The notes beneath the pieces are model-generated. The model saw nothing but the letters and a program-made list of their open reading frames with translations, was not told where the DNA came from and did no database searches. A program made the position numbers and the translations under genes. 64,000 nt of DNA, taken from Tiliqua scincoides (taxonomy: Eukaryota > Chordata > Lepidosauria > Squamata > Scincidae). Shown one piece after another: positions 1 to 33,700 of this stretch. Location of the stretch: NCBI RefSeq assembly GCF_035046505.1, contig NC_089822.1:271703054-271767053 (forward strand), read 5' to 3'. Positions within the stretch are counted from its first letter, which is position 1. Every line of letters starts with the position of its first letter.

Positions 1-1023
1 GTGCCCAGTCTGGCACCTCTGGCTCCAGTTGCCGTGGCCCCCCTCCCAGGTCGTCCTGGTCCCCCATCTTCTGCCACTCTGTGTGTGTCACAAGCCCCCC
101 CCCCCCACTCCCTCTGCACTGCCCAGCATGAACCTTTGGCCCGACTTCCCATCCTCCCTGCTCCCCCCCTCTGCTCTTCCAGTTCCCCCCGCCCAGACAC
201 TGGAAGCTTCCTGTGCCCCCCCCACTGCTGTCCCCATGCTTGGATGCCACCCCCCCCAGACAGCTGTGTGAAGCCTTGGCTCCTCCTAAAGTTGCCTTTC
301 CAAGCCACCTTCAGCATGGCATCCGAGGCTCCAGTTCCTGCAGCAACTCAGCTGAAACAGGTGGAGCTGGGAGGGTCCTGGTCTCTGCCTCATTGAGCTG
401 CCTGCTCTCTGCCCCTTCCCTCCACCCCTCCTGTTGTCTCCCTGGCCTCTCTGCCTAGATTGCAACGCTCTTGGGGCAGGGCCCTGTGCGTTCACTCTCT
501 GAAGAGCCCCCAACACCTTGACGGCACTAGACGCCATGAGATATCATCAGCGGTGTAGCCGGCCACTGTGGAGTCCAGGCAAAGCTCCAAACTACGCCTC
601 CTGGTCGCACATCACACCCCGTGTTTAAAAAAAAGTAGAAAGAGCCAGGAGCTTTGCATGGCCTCCCTGAAACTTAGAGGAGCTCCTGGATCTCTTAACA
701 TGGGGGGGGGGGTCTGAGTCTTGTGGTGCCCTTCTCAGCAAAGAGCCCTTCCTCCACTTCCTGCTGCTGTCTCCACCTCTTCAAAACCCCCCCCCCCATC
801 TTCCTAGTGGCAGCTTCCAGGCCATCAGCCCCTCAGAGCTGGGAGCTGCCCCTTGTGCCTCGTTGAGCGCCATGAACCTGAGTCTGTGCTGACACTCGCA
901 CTCGATTTGGTCTGCACCTTCTCACAAGCACGTCTGTGCGCTCGCGCGTGCACAGGCTGGAGTGTGTGCACCTGTTGTCCTGTGTGTGACCTCTTTGCTT
1001 TTGCTTCCTGTTTGCCCACACAG
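1..1023 (+). other. COL11A2: COL11A2 intron (no exon seen)
   Basis: No Gly-X-Y exon bounded by splice sites could be found before position 1024, so this stretch is read as one intron, or the end of one. It is rich in C runs and pyrimidines, like the later introns of the gene. The window therefore opens inside the gene and the upstream collagen exons lie outside it. Confidence 0.6.
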
Positions 1024-22911
<21,888 letters not shown>

Positions 22912-24560
22912 AACAGAGCCCCTCCCTCCAGCTGTGGGGGGCCCTCCCTCGCTCTTTGGTGGACAGGCCCGACTCCCTCTCCAGCACCAGCCCGGGATCC
23001 GTCCTCCGCAGGCCAGGCGTGAGGGTGCAGAGGCCGAATGAGACTCCAGCTGGAACTGCAGGGAGGTCAGCGTTCAGAACAAAGCCTGTTCTTATTGTGC
23101 AATATAAAGGCAAAGGCAAAGGCAAACCCACCAGCGCCACTTCTGAACAGGGCCACATCTCATCTCACCGTTTCACCACCACCACCACCCCCAGATTCCT
23201 CCCTCACCTCCCTGCATTTGAGTGTCCTTGTCTGCTGAGCTAGAATCCTCCTGGACGCAAGTTCATACTCGTTCCTTCCTCACGCCCCCCACCCCACTGT
23301 CCATGTAAGAAGGAAGAGCCACACTTCTCGTGGCTGTGATCTGGCAGCTATGAAGCCCAGATCCCTACCCGGAATTCGCCAAAGGTCAGCTTCGTCCCCA
23401 GACCCCAGCAGCCCTCCTCAGTTTTTGACGGCCCCCTCCAAGTGGCCCTGTGCACTACCCAGCCCTGCCCCCCCACTTCTATTCCCCTTCCGTTTGTGCT
23501 GTTCCCCTAACCAGGTAGTGAACCACCACCCCCTTCCCCAAATGGCCTTCTGGGCCAGAGTCTCTCCTCTCAGCACCAGCCTTCCTAGACCAAGTCTTAG
23601 GTTGGGCTGGGCTGGGCTGGGCAAGCCCAGAAGTGTCACCTGCCTGGAACATGCCTTTTGCCACCCGTTCAGCCCCTCCCTCCGAGCAACCAGCACAGTG
23701 GAGATACGTGCCTGTCAGCATAAGACAGGGCCCTTCTGCACTCAGGAGCCTGCTGCCTTTCAGCAGTGGGCAAAGCCAAAACCCCCCTACCTCTGACCCC
23801 AAAAAGCAGCTGGACTCCCCATCCCACCCCAGGGACCAGCTGGGTAGCCACAATTTCAACACCTGCCCCCCTTTCATGTTATGCAGGGGTTTAATCCCCC
23901 CTGGAAAGCAGGGAGACGCCTAAGGAAGGCTAGAATCTTGGCCAGAAGTGCAGGCAGAGGCGTCTTCTGCACAGAGCAGTCACGCCCAGGAGCCATTGCC
24001 ATCCAAGGGCCCCCCCCCCCCACTTCTGTGGCCTGCCTGTTATCAGCTGCAAAAAAGCCCTTCGGCCCTCTGCTGCCCGAAAAGCCCAGAATGGAAACTG
24101 TATTTTAATTTTATATAAAATGTAAATTATATTATTTATAGGAGTGGATATAAAAAGTAAACAAAGGACTTATTTTCAGCTCCTATAGCACGTCTTCAGT
24201 CTCGAAACAGGAAAAGACAGAGAGTGAGTCTCACGCCCAGTTCTGGTGCTCGGGAAACTTAATTTAAGTAAAACAAAGATGACTTCTCTTGGCCGCCTGC
24301 AAACTCAAACTTTTTGAGGGGCCCCCCAAGACTTGTGCTTTTTTGTTTTCTAAAAAGCTGCAAGTGTGCCCCCCCCGGTGCTGGAAGCAGGCGACCCCCC
24401 CCCCCCGGTACTGTTTTGTAAGTAATTTGTGGACATTGTGTTGTGGAATAATAGATCATCTCTAATGTTGCTGCTTCCTGCAAGGCTGTTGTTTTTTGGC
24501 TTCTTCGTGTTTCCTTCCCTTGTAGCTCAGAAGCGACAACCATCTGCCTTTCAGAGTTTT
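22912..24560 (+). other. COL11A2: COL11A2 3' untranslated region and downstream sequence
   Basis: No coding exon was seen here. The sequence following the TAG at 22909-22911 is probably 3' UTR for some distance. No clean AATAAA was found; the A/T-rich stretch at 24090-24170, with TATAAAATGTAAA, is a possible region for the transcript end. The exact end is unresolved. Confidence 0.4.
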
Positions 24561-24567
24561 CCTAGGC

Positions 24568-24881
24568 CAGAGGTGCCAAACAGAAGGCTCAGGGGCTGGA
24601 TGCGGCCCGCACAAGCTTTTTATCAGGCCCTCGCGCTCTCCGCTGCCAAGTTGTCACTGCCGAAAGGGTGGCCTGCCTGATAATTGGGCTCTCCCATATC
24701 TTGAAAACGTATCAAAATTTGTGTATTTTCTCTTCTGTCATTTGCAGCTAATGAGTCCCTAAGTGGGAAAAAGTGCTTATTTTAATGGCATCACTTCCTG
24801 CTCATTGACATCTCTTCCAGCCCTCAGCAAGCAGCATGAATGCTATTCGGCCCACTGTTTGAAATGAGTTTGACACCCCTG
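24568..24881. mobile_element. hAT-like non-autonomous DNA transposon
   Basis: A 314-bp element with inverted ends, left CAGAGGTGCCAAAC and right GTTTGACACCCCTG. The 8-bp flanks are TCCTAGGC and TCCAAGAC, a decayed target duplication (6 of 8 identical). It has no reading frame. It lies between COL11A2 and VPS52. Confidence 0.75.
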
Positions 24882-25485
24882 TCCAAGACAGCTGCCTGGG
24901 GGAAAGGAAGGGGGCCAAGCCTATAGAGTTGCGGGGAGGTCGCAAGGAGTGCATGGGAAACAGCTGCTCTTGCCCCAGGCGAGAAGGTGGTCAAGAGACA
25001 GGGATAAGGCTGACCCACAGAGGAACGCAGCCTGGTGCAAACAGGCAGACACGGCCTCCAAGAGCCCCCCTCCTTCAAGAGACTTGGAGGGGCTGTGCCA
25101 CCAACCAGATCTCCTCCTTCAGGGTCCAAGCAAGCCCCAGGAGGGGGAGGGGAGATTCTTGGTACACCTGCCAGCAGGTCAGAGGTGCAGGAGGCATGGA
25201 GCAGGGGCGCACCTATTTCCTCCAGGGCAGAAATGTCTACAAAGGTTTCCTGGGAAATGCAGGTGGTGAGAGAGATCTCTAAACTTCTGTGTTTTAAACT
25301 TCTTCGAAGAACCATTAAGCTGGGGGTGGTTCTTTGCGAGAGCAGGAAAGGGAGGCACCCTCAGAGAGGCTGGACAGAGATGCAGTGCAGCAGTGGTGGT
25401 GGGGGACCTGCAGGATGGGGGGGGAGCTGAAAGCCTGGCATGCCCTCATCACCTGCAGCCTGGCAGGAGCAAAGCCTCTCCCTCA
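24882..25485. other. Intergenic sequence, nothing recognised
   Basis: Unique-looking GC-rich DNA between the hAT-like element and the CR1 array. No exon, RNA gene or repeat was recognised. In human the genes RXRB, SLC39A7, HSD17B8 and RING1 lie between COL11A2 and VPS52; no trace of them is visible here. Confidence 0.5.
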
Positions 25486-26430
25486 TAGAACATAAGAACA
25501 GCCCCACTGGATCAGGCCACAGGCCCATCTAGTCCAGCTTCCTGTATCTCACAGCGGCCCACCAAATGCCTAGGGAGCACACCAGATAACAAGAGACCTG
25601 CAAGGCTTCCTGGGAATTGTAGTTAAGAACATAAGAACAGCCCCACTGGATCAGGCCCTAGGCCCATCTAGTCCAGCTTCCTGTATCTCACAGCGGCCCA
25701 CCAAATGCCTAGGGAGCACACCAGATAACAAGAGACCTGCAAGGCTTCCTGGGAATTGTAGTTAAGAACATAAGAACAGCCCCACTGGATCAGGCCACAG
25801 GCCCACCTAGTCCAGCTTCCTGTATCTCACAGCAGCCCACCAAATGCTCCAGGGAGCACACCAGATAACAAGAGACCTGCAAGGCCTCCTGGGAATTGTA
25901 GTTAAGAACATAAGAACAGCCCCACTGGATCAGGCCATAGGCCCATCTAGTCCAGCTTCCTGTATCTCACAGCGGCCCACCAAATGCCCCAGGGAGCACA
26001 CCAGATAACAAGAGACCTGCAAGGCCTCCTGGGAATTGTAGTTTAAGAACATAAGAACAGTCCCACTGGATCAGGCCATAGGCCCATCTAGTCCAGCTTC
26101 CTGTATCTCACAGCGGCCCACCAAATGCCCCAGGGAGCACACCAGATAACAAGAGACCTGCAAGGCCTCCTGGGAATTGTAGTTAAGAACATAAGAACAG
26201 CCCCACTGGATCAGGCCACAGGCCCACCTAGTCCAGCTTCCTGTATCTCACAGCGGCCCACCAAATGCCCCAGGGAGCACACCAGATAACAAGAGACCTG
26301 CAAGGCTTCCTGGGAATTGTAGTTAAGAACATAAGAACAGCCCCACTGGATCAGGCCATAGGCCCATCTAGTCCAGCTTCCTTTATCTCACAGTGGCCCA
26401 CCAAATGCCCCAAGGAGCACACCAGACAAC
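25486..26430 (-). repeat. 140-bp CR1-tail tandem array, 7 units
   Basis: Units start near 25486, 25625, 25764, 25904, 26045, 26185 and 26325. Each repeats the CR1 3' tail with the linker containing CTGGGAATTGTAG. The last unit continues into a long CR1 body (26430-27565) on the same strand, so the array is attached to the 3' end of that copy. Units are highly alike, differing by a few bases such as CATAGG against CACAGG. Confidence 0.95.
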
Positions 26431-27565
26431 AAGAGACCTCATCCTGGTGCCCTCCCTTGCATCTGGCATTCTGACATAACCCACCTCTAAAATCAGGAGG
26501 TTGCGCATACACATCATGGCTTGTACCCCATAATGGATTTTTCCTCCAGAAACTTGTCCAATCCCCTTTTAAAGGCATCTAGGCTAGACGCCAGCACCAC
26601 ATCCTGTGGCAAGGAGTTCCACAGACCGACCACATGCTGAGTAAAGAAATATTTTCTTTTGTCTGTCCTAACCCGCCCAACTCTCAATTTTAGTGGATGT
26701 CCCCTGGTTCTGGTGTTACGTGAGAGTGTAAAGAACATCTCCCTATCCACTCTGTCCATCCCCTGCATAATTTTGTATGTCTCAATCATGGCCCCCCTCA
26801 GGCGTCTCTTTTCTAGGCTGAAGAGGCCCAAACGCCGTAGCCTTTCCTCATAAGGAAGGTGCCCCAGCCCCGTAATCATCTTAGTCGCTCTCTTTTGCAC
26901 CTTTTCCATTTCCACTATGTCTTTTTTGAGATGCGGCGACCAGAACTGGACACAATACTCCAGGTGTGGCCTTACCATCGATTTGTACAACGGCATTATA
27001 ATACTAGCCGTTTTGTTCTCAATACCCTTCCTAATGATCCCAAGCATAGAATTGGCCTTCTTCACTGCCGCCACACATTGGGTCGACACTTTCATCGACC
27101 TGTCCACCACCACCCCAAGATCTCTCTCCTGATCTGTCACAGACAGCTCAGAACCCATCAGCCTACATCTAAAGTTTTGATTTTTTGCCCCAATGTGCAT
27201 GACTTTACACTTACTGACATTGAAGCGCATCTGCCATTTTGCTGCCCATTCTGCCAGTCTGGAGAGATCCTTCTGGAGCTCCTCACAATCACTTCTGGTC
27301 TTTACCACTCGGAAAAGTTTGGTGTCGTCTGCAAACTTAGCCACTTCACTGCTCAACCCTGTCTCCAGGTCATTTATGAAGAGGTTGAAAAGCACCGGTC
27401 CCAGGACAGATCCTTGGGGCACACCGCTTTTCACCTCTCTCCATTGTGAAAATTGCCCATTGACACCCACTCTCTGCTTCCTGGCCTCCAACCAGTTCTC
27501 AATCCACGAGAGGACCTGTCCTCCAATTCCCTGACTGTGGAGTTTTCTCAGCAGCCTTTGGTTAC
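26430..27565 (-). mobile_element. CR1 LINE, long 3' part with open reverse-transcriptase frame
   Basis: The minus strand keeps an open frame of 325 codons from 27491 to 26514 encoding the C-terminal half of CR1 reverse transcriptase: GVPQGSVLGPVLFNLFINDL (palm), FADDTKLF (the YADD-type catalytic box, here FADD) and the thumb ending EEKSIMGYKP. The element is 5' truncated near 27565, where a telomere-like tract begins, and its tail forms the seven-unit array. An intact frame over this length suggests a fairly recent insertion. It lies just downstream of the VPS52 3' end. Confidence 0.9.
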
Positions 27566-27566
27566 T

Positions 27567-27589
27567 AACCTAACCCTAACCCCAACCCT
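27567..27589. repeat. Interstitial telomere-like tract
   Basis: About four CCCTAA-type units with small changes (AACCTAACCCTAACCCCAACCCT split over the tract), directly abutting the 5' truncation point of the CR1 copy to its left. It is 47 bp from the VPS52 polyadenylation signal. Confidence 0.75.
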
Positions 27590-27635
27590 CCCCCCAGGAC
27601 AAGACCCAGACCCCCACGATGGGCTGCAAAGTACT

Positions 27636-27641
27636 TTATTG
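27636..27641 (-). terminator. VPS52: VPS52 polyadenylation signal
   Basis: AATAAA on the minus strand, 86 bases beyond the VPS52 stop codon. This places the VPS52 mRNA end at about 27610-27625, immediately before the CR1 and telomere-like sequence, so the 3' UTR is only about 110 bp. Confidence 0.85.
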
Positions 27642-27727
27642 GACAAAGCAAAACTAGACAATCTGAGCACAACACAGGCTTCTGGGGGGAGGGACGTGGC
27701 GGCGGCAGCATTCCCTGCCCCCTCCCC

Positions 27728-30700
27728 TCAGAAATTGGGCTTGTGTTTCTTCACCTCCACCATGAGGTGATGGATGTTGATGAGCTCCGAGCGGACAGGC
27801 AGTGCCTTCAGCGGGGGCAGTGCCAGCACCTTGTGGAAGCGGTGGTAGTACTGGATCAGTTGTGTGAGCGCCCCCTGTGGGCAGAGAGGAGGAGTGGGTG
27901 GGTGGGCAGGGGTACTCCAGCCCCCCCAATGCCTCCCCCGTGAGGACAGCCCTTCCTCCACCAAGTTCACCTCCAGCTGCCGCATCAGAGGGCTGGGCTG
28001 AGGAACGGAAGGCTTGTTCAGCCACAGGAAAGTGGATCCCCCAGCCGTGGAGGGAGCCACTTCTCGTGCGGGGGGGGGGGGGGCTTGCCCTGCCTTCTCC
28101 TCCCTTTGCAGATCCCCTAAAGAGGAGCCCAGCCCCACTGCAGTTCTGCCACCTGCCTCATCAGCTCTGCACTGCAGCCTCTGCCTGTTCTCTCCCCCCC
28201 CCCAATAGTGAGCTGAGCCCTCCTGGGCCCACCTCATCTCTGTTCCCACCTGAATGATGGAGGTGCCGTTCTTGAAGTTGGTGAAGGAGCGCATCACATC
28301 CTGGCTCAGGGACTCCACGGCCGCCTTCCAGGTCCCAGCAAAGCCTCGCACCAGCTGCACCACCCGTGCTGCAGAGGCAGGTACAGCGCACGTGAGGGGC
28401 CAGGCCCGTCCTTGGACCCCCCCAAAGCCCCCACACTCACTTGCACACGACTCACCTTCCTCCCCGCGCAGGCGCTCCAGCTGCCCCCGCTCGGCCAGGG
28501 TCTCCGCCTCCTTCACGAATGCAATCATCCCCCCAAAGCCAGGGGCCAGCAGCTCTTCAATGAACTCCTGCGGGGGGGGGGGGGATTAGCACACCAAGGA
28601 CAGAGAGGACCGCAGCCCCCCTCAAGTCAGCCAAAGTGACCAAACAGGGAGGGCTGCTCTCTGCTGAGCTGGAGCACTGGCGGGTGGTGGCCCTCCAGGC
28701 ATCCAAAGCCCCACCTCTGCCGCCAACCCACATCCAGGCCTAGGCACCCTCCACATCGCGGCAGAGCTGCCTGCACTGGCAGGGAAAAGCTACGGCAGGA
28801 GAAGTGCCAGGCGCTGGCGACAGGCAGCTCCCCTCACCTGAGTCCGGGCATTCAGCAGCTGCTGGAACCCCTCCACCTCCTTGCTCTCCTCCACGGCCCG
28901 CTCCTGGAGAGGGGGGCAAGAGTGGTGTCGGGGGGCAAGAACCCCACTGCCACCTGCAGGTCTCTCCCCCCCAGAGGGAGCGCCAGCCCCACTCCAGGCG
29001 CCTACCATGAGGACGCCCAGCATCATGTCGTAGTTGTTGATGAGGAAGATGAGCTGCTCCTTGCGGGAGGAGAACTCGGCCGCCACGCGCAGGACAAAGT
29101 TCTCCACTTCAGTCTGGGGGGGAGGGAGGGAGCAGCTCAGAGCCTTCCCAGCTCTCAAGGGCTTGTGCAGAGCTGGAAAACTAGCACTGAGCCAGTCAAG
29201 GAGGAGAGGAGCTGACCAGACACCAGTCAGGATACAGGGGCTGCTGGGGGGCTCTCTGGCCACTGATTCCTGCCCAGAGCTGGCAGCAGCAAATGGCGGT
29301 TGCATCTCCCAGCAGCGCAGAGGCACAAGCAGCACCAAGGTGGAGGGCTCAGCTTCGACCCCCCCCAAGGCTTGACCTGATGGAGGGAATTGCCTGGCCC
29401 CACTGGCACCCCAAGTCCAGCAAGAGAGGGCTCCCTCCATGCTAGCGCTGACACTGTGAAGCCCCAGGAGACCCACCCTGATGCAGCTCAGCACGAGAAC
29501 CCCGACCCCACTCGTCCCTCGCGAAGACTTCCCGCGTCCTCCGAGGGGTCCCAGAGACTCACAGGCTCCTACCTGGAGCTGCCCCAGTAAGGCCAACGTT
29601 CGGTCGTGCGGGAAGGTCTGGTTAATGCTGACAATGGCAGAGGAGAACTCTGCGTAGCGGCGGGTGATCTGGGGGAGGAGCCTGGAATGAGGGACCGGCC
29701 AGGGCACCCCGAGAGGACGACGCTCCTGCCAGCTGGGCCTCTAAGCCCCGTGACGCAGGCCTGGCGTTGCTTCCTCCCACCCTGGCAGTCCGGCACAGCC
29801 TCCCGAGTGAGCGCGTGTGGCACGACAGACCTGCGCCCAGCAGAGAAGAGCTGCCCTCCAGTAGCCCTGAATTCCCTCCGGGGAGGGCAGACCAAGCCAG
29901 CCTCCCCCCCCCTCGCCAGTACTCACGTAGTGGGGGCGGGTGTCCAGGAAGCCCAGCTTCTGGGGGTCCGTGTTCTGGATGCTCTGGATGTTCAGCTCCA
30001 GGATGTGCTCGAAGCGCGGCCACAGCAGCTCCAGCAGGGCGTCCCAGTACCTGGGGGAGAACGGGCCTGGGACCAGCTCCGGGAGTCCTCTGCCAGGTCA
30101 GCACCTCATACAGACCCTTCATCTCTCGCTGAGGTGGGGGCTCACGACCGGGGGTGGGGCGTGGAGACGTTTGCCAGACCAGCGCCACTGTGGCCACATG
30201 GGATGTGGCCACCCCTCCCCACTGAGCCTGGGGTGTGCCGCCCCGTGTGCCACTTAACCAGGGCAGAGGGTGAGCGGGGCAGGGCAGCAACCTCACCGCG
30301 TCCAGGTCAATTCAGGGCTGCCACCCTGGCCTCAGAGAGTGCCCGAGAGTCAGGCCAAGCTGATGCCAGGGGGAGAGGTCAGTGAGGCAGATTACGCTTC
30401 TGCTGAGTCCTCCTCCTCGCAGGCCTGCCTGCTCACTTATTCCCCTCCCACACCTGTCTCACCCCCCACCACCCCAGTATTTTCCATAAGTCCTCCTTCT
30501 GCCTGGACTCTTCCCCTGAACTTGGCCAGGGCTTGACTCCTGCCCTCCTACGCGCTGCAGTTCAGCTTCCGGGGGATCCAGGAGGGAAGCTGGAAGGCCG
30601 ACCTCTCTCTGCTTGGCAGCAACATCTGCTGTGCCAGGGGGTGCTGGTGCCAGAGCTGCCCTGCCCCGTTGGCACGGGGGAAGGGGAGAGGCTCCAGCTG

Positions 30701-33700
30701 GGTGGTGGGGGAGGGGAGGGGAGGGGAGGGACAGCACTCACTTGTCAATGGCAGGAACATTGCGCTTGGCCACAATGGCCTTGAAGCGCAGGACGATGTG
30801 GATGCAGAGGAAGATGGCGATGCTGTCGTAGCAGTCGCTCACGTAGCTGTCCATGTGCTTCTGCGGGGAGGCGGGACAGGCCTGTGTGTCACTCCCGTCC
30901 TTCAGGGACCGTCTCCCCATCACCACCTCCCTGCCCACCAAACACCCCCCACCACTGGCTACCCCCACCCCGCACTCCTCTGCTTCCAGACCAGACCAGG
31001 ACACAAGGTTTCCTTCCCCCTCCACACAGCCCTGTTTCCCCGATTCCTCCAAAAGACAAGGAGACTCAACTCTGCTTCCCTGGAACCAGCATTCCCCCAC
31101 CCAACCCCCTCCCCCCCACACACACTCACAAGGAACATGGTCAGCGTCTTCCCCATGACGGCGTGGAAGAGGTCCAAGGCGGGGGTCCCCGTCACCAGGA
31201 AGAAGTCGCAGAGGAAGAGGTACTCGCGGCAGCTGTTGTCCACCAGGGCGTAGTGCTGGCTCCGGAACAGGGACTCAAAGGGGTACTGGAAACGAAGGGC
31301 AGGGTGGTGTGGGAGGGGGCTGCAGGGACTCATCCAGCCCGCTCCTCTTCCGGCCCCCCAGGCCAGGCACTCTCCCCCAGGAATTCCGCTCCCACACCCA
31401 CCGCCTGCCTAGCCACTTACCCGGACATCGCTCTTCTGGGCAGTGTGGGGGACGATAATGGGGCCCTCCAGCTCGGCCCCCCCAATCACATTCCCACGGT
31501 TCCCCAGCGTGAAGATCGTGTTGCGGTTCCGGAGGGACGGCTTGGAGAAGAATCGTGGCAGCAGAGTCAAGGGCCAGCTGGAGTTTGTGGGCCTGGCCTA
31601 AGATCTCCCTCCTTCCTGCATCACGATGGGACATGCAGGGTGACCCCCAAAGGTGGCTTGGACCCAGGTTCCAGTCCCACCCCAGCCATGGACTCTCAGG
31701 CCCAGTGGAGGCAACACAAGAACCCTGGGGCCCCCACCCGACCTCACACCCACAGGAGATAAGAGGATATCCTTCTTGGCCGTGTCCTCCACACCCATCA
31801 GATCGTCCTTCTCAGCCACTTCTTCATACTGCAAGTCAAGGAGAAAGAGAACTGCAGCTGACAAGGGGGTGATGGGGGGGAGGGCAATCCCCAGAGGGAA
31901 GGAGCTGTTCCTGCCCCACAACTCCTCCCTCCCTCACCTGCACTTTCATGAGGCGGCTGGTGTAGGACTTGAAGTAGCTGAGGTAGATCTTGCTCATGGT
32001 CTCCACGTACTCGTCCCGGACCTCCTTGGCGATGGCCCGCTCGTGCCCCAGCAGGAACTGGTAAAAGAACCTGCCCCATCCAGGGAGGGGAATGAGAGGT
32101 CCCCAGAGGACAGCTGGCCCACAGCTGCAAGCCCCCTAGTGGCCAGAGGGGGGCAGCCGACTGGCCTGTTGCCTGGAAACTCACAGCTGCCGCCAGCCCA
32201 GCACTGAGACAGCACAGCGCAGGTGGCAACAACACTGGCAGAAGCTTCCAAGGAGTACAGGGATCAGAGCAACTGGGTCAGCTGGGATGGGTACCAGGCT
32301 CCCACAACACCCCCCCGCCTACCTGTACTTGAGCAGGGCATTCTGGGGGATCTGGTAGTTAGTCATAGGCTTGCGGAAAGAGTAGATCTTCTGCAGGATG
32401 AATTCCCGGATCTTGGCCACTGCCTGGGGAAGGGGGAAGAACGTCACATGCCCCAGGCAGAGGACTGCACAGCGAGGCCCTGCCTGCCCCCCCCCCGGCT
32501 TCCCCCACCCTCCTGGCATTCTCCAAAGGAGCCGCAGCAAAGTCACGCAGGCCCCTCACCTTGGCCTTCAGCTTGTCCAGCACATCGGTCACGTCAGCAC
32601 AGGCCATGGTCTCCCGGAAGGACTGCTCCTTGACGGCGCTGATCTTGGTGTTCAGCTCGTGCAGCTGCTCCAGGAAGCCCTGCTCTGTCACCGGTGCCTC
32701 CAGGATGGTGCTGTGGAGGGAGCGTGGTGTCAGGATCACGCCTCGCGGCCCAGAGCTAGTCCAGGGCCCCCTGCATTCCCAGCCAGGCTCCCTTCCACCT
32801 GCTGGCTCTCAACAAATGCCCCCGACTCCCTCAAGCACACCTGGAAGGCAGACAGAGAAACTGCCGGGCAGCGACAGTCTTGGTGGAATCCAAGGACCTG
32901 CCAAACCGCCGCCTCGCAAGGTCAACAGGTGGCGTTTCCTGCCCTCAGAATGCCAGGCAAAAGGGAGTGGCAACAGGATGCAGGGATCTTGTTGTCTACC
33001 TGGTGATCCCCTGTGAGATGCAGGAAGCTGGACCAGGTGGGCCCCTGGCCAGATCCAGCGAGGCTCCACCACCAAGAAGGAACCTGCCCAAGGCCAGCTG
33101 GCGAGTTGGCAGAAGGGCTTCCAGGGCAGCCCTCTGGCCGGTGGCAGCAAACGCAACTGAGGTCCTTGCAGTGCCTCCAGAAATCAGACCTCTGCTTCAG
33201 CAGAACATTCCCTGGACCAAAGTCCACTTTCAGCTGATGTGAACAGAAGAAAAGCACCACCCCTGGATCAGGCCAGTTCATCTAGTCCAGCTTCCTGCAT
33301 CTCAGAGTGGCCCACGAGATGACCCGGAGAGCAGTCAAAGCAGTCAGAAGGCTGGCAGAAGAGCAGGGCACCAGCAGCGTCTCTTGGTCTCTCGCTGGCA
33401 CTGAACAATAGGCCCATCCCGGCTCCGCCTCCAACAGCCACTGCACAGGGTCTATGGGCTGCACTCACTAGGCAGAACAGCCCCTTTGGAGCTCATCCAT
33501 TGAGCTCCCAATTCCCAAAACAAACAGAAACTGACTCTTAGAGGTGCTGGATGGGCAGCTGCCTGCCTCGAAACTTGGACCACAACGCTCTACACAACCT
33601 CCCAGGAGGAAGACCCACTGAACACAATGGGCCTTGCTTCTGAGTAGGCACGCACAGGATCTGGAGGGGGAAAGGAGTGGGGGGCTCTGTCAGTCGCATG

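Noticed and set aside
1-396. A 131-codon open frame at the left edge
   Set aside because: It is low-complexity proline/serine translation of a C-rich intron, with no Gly-X-Y pattern and no splice-bounded exon.
22912-27600. RXRB, SLC39A7, HSD17B8 or RING1 between COL11A2 and VPS52
   Set aside because: Expected from human gene order, but no zinc-finger, ligand-binding, transporter or RING segments are visible in any frame.
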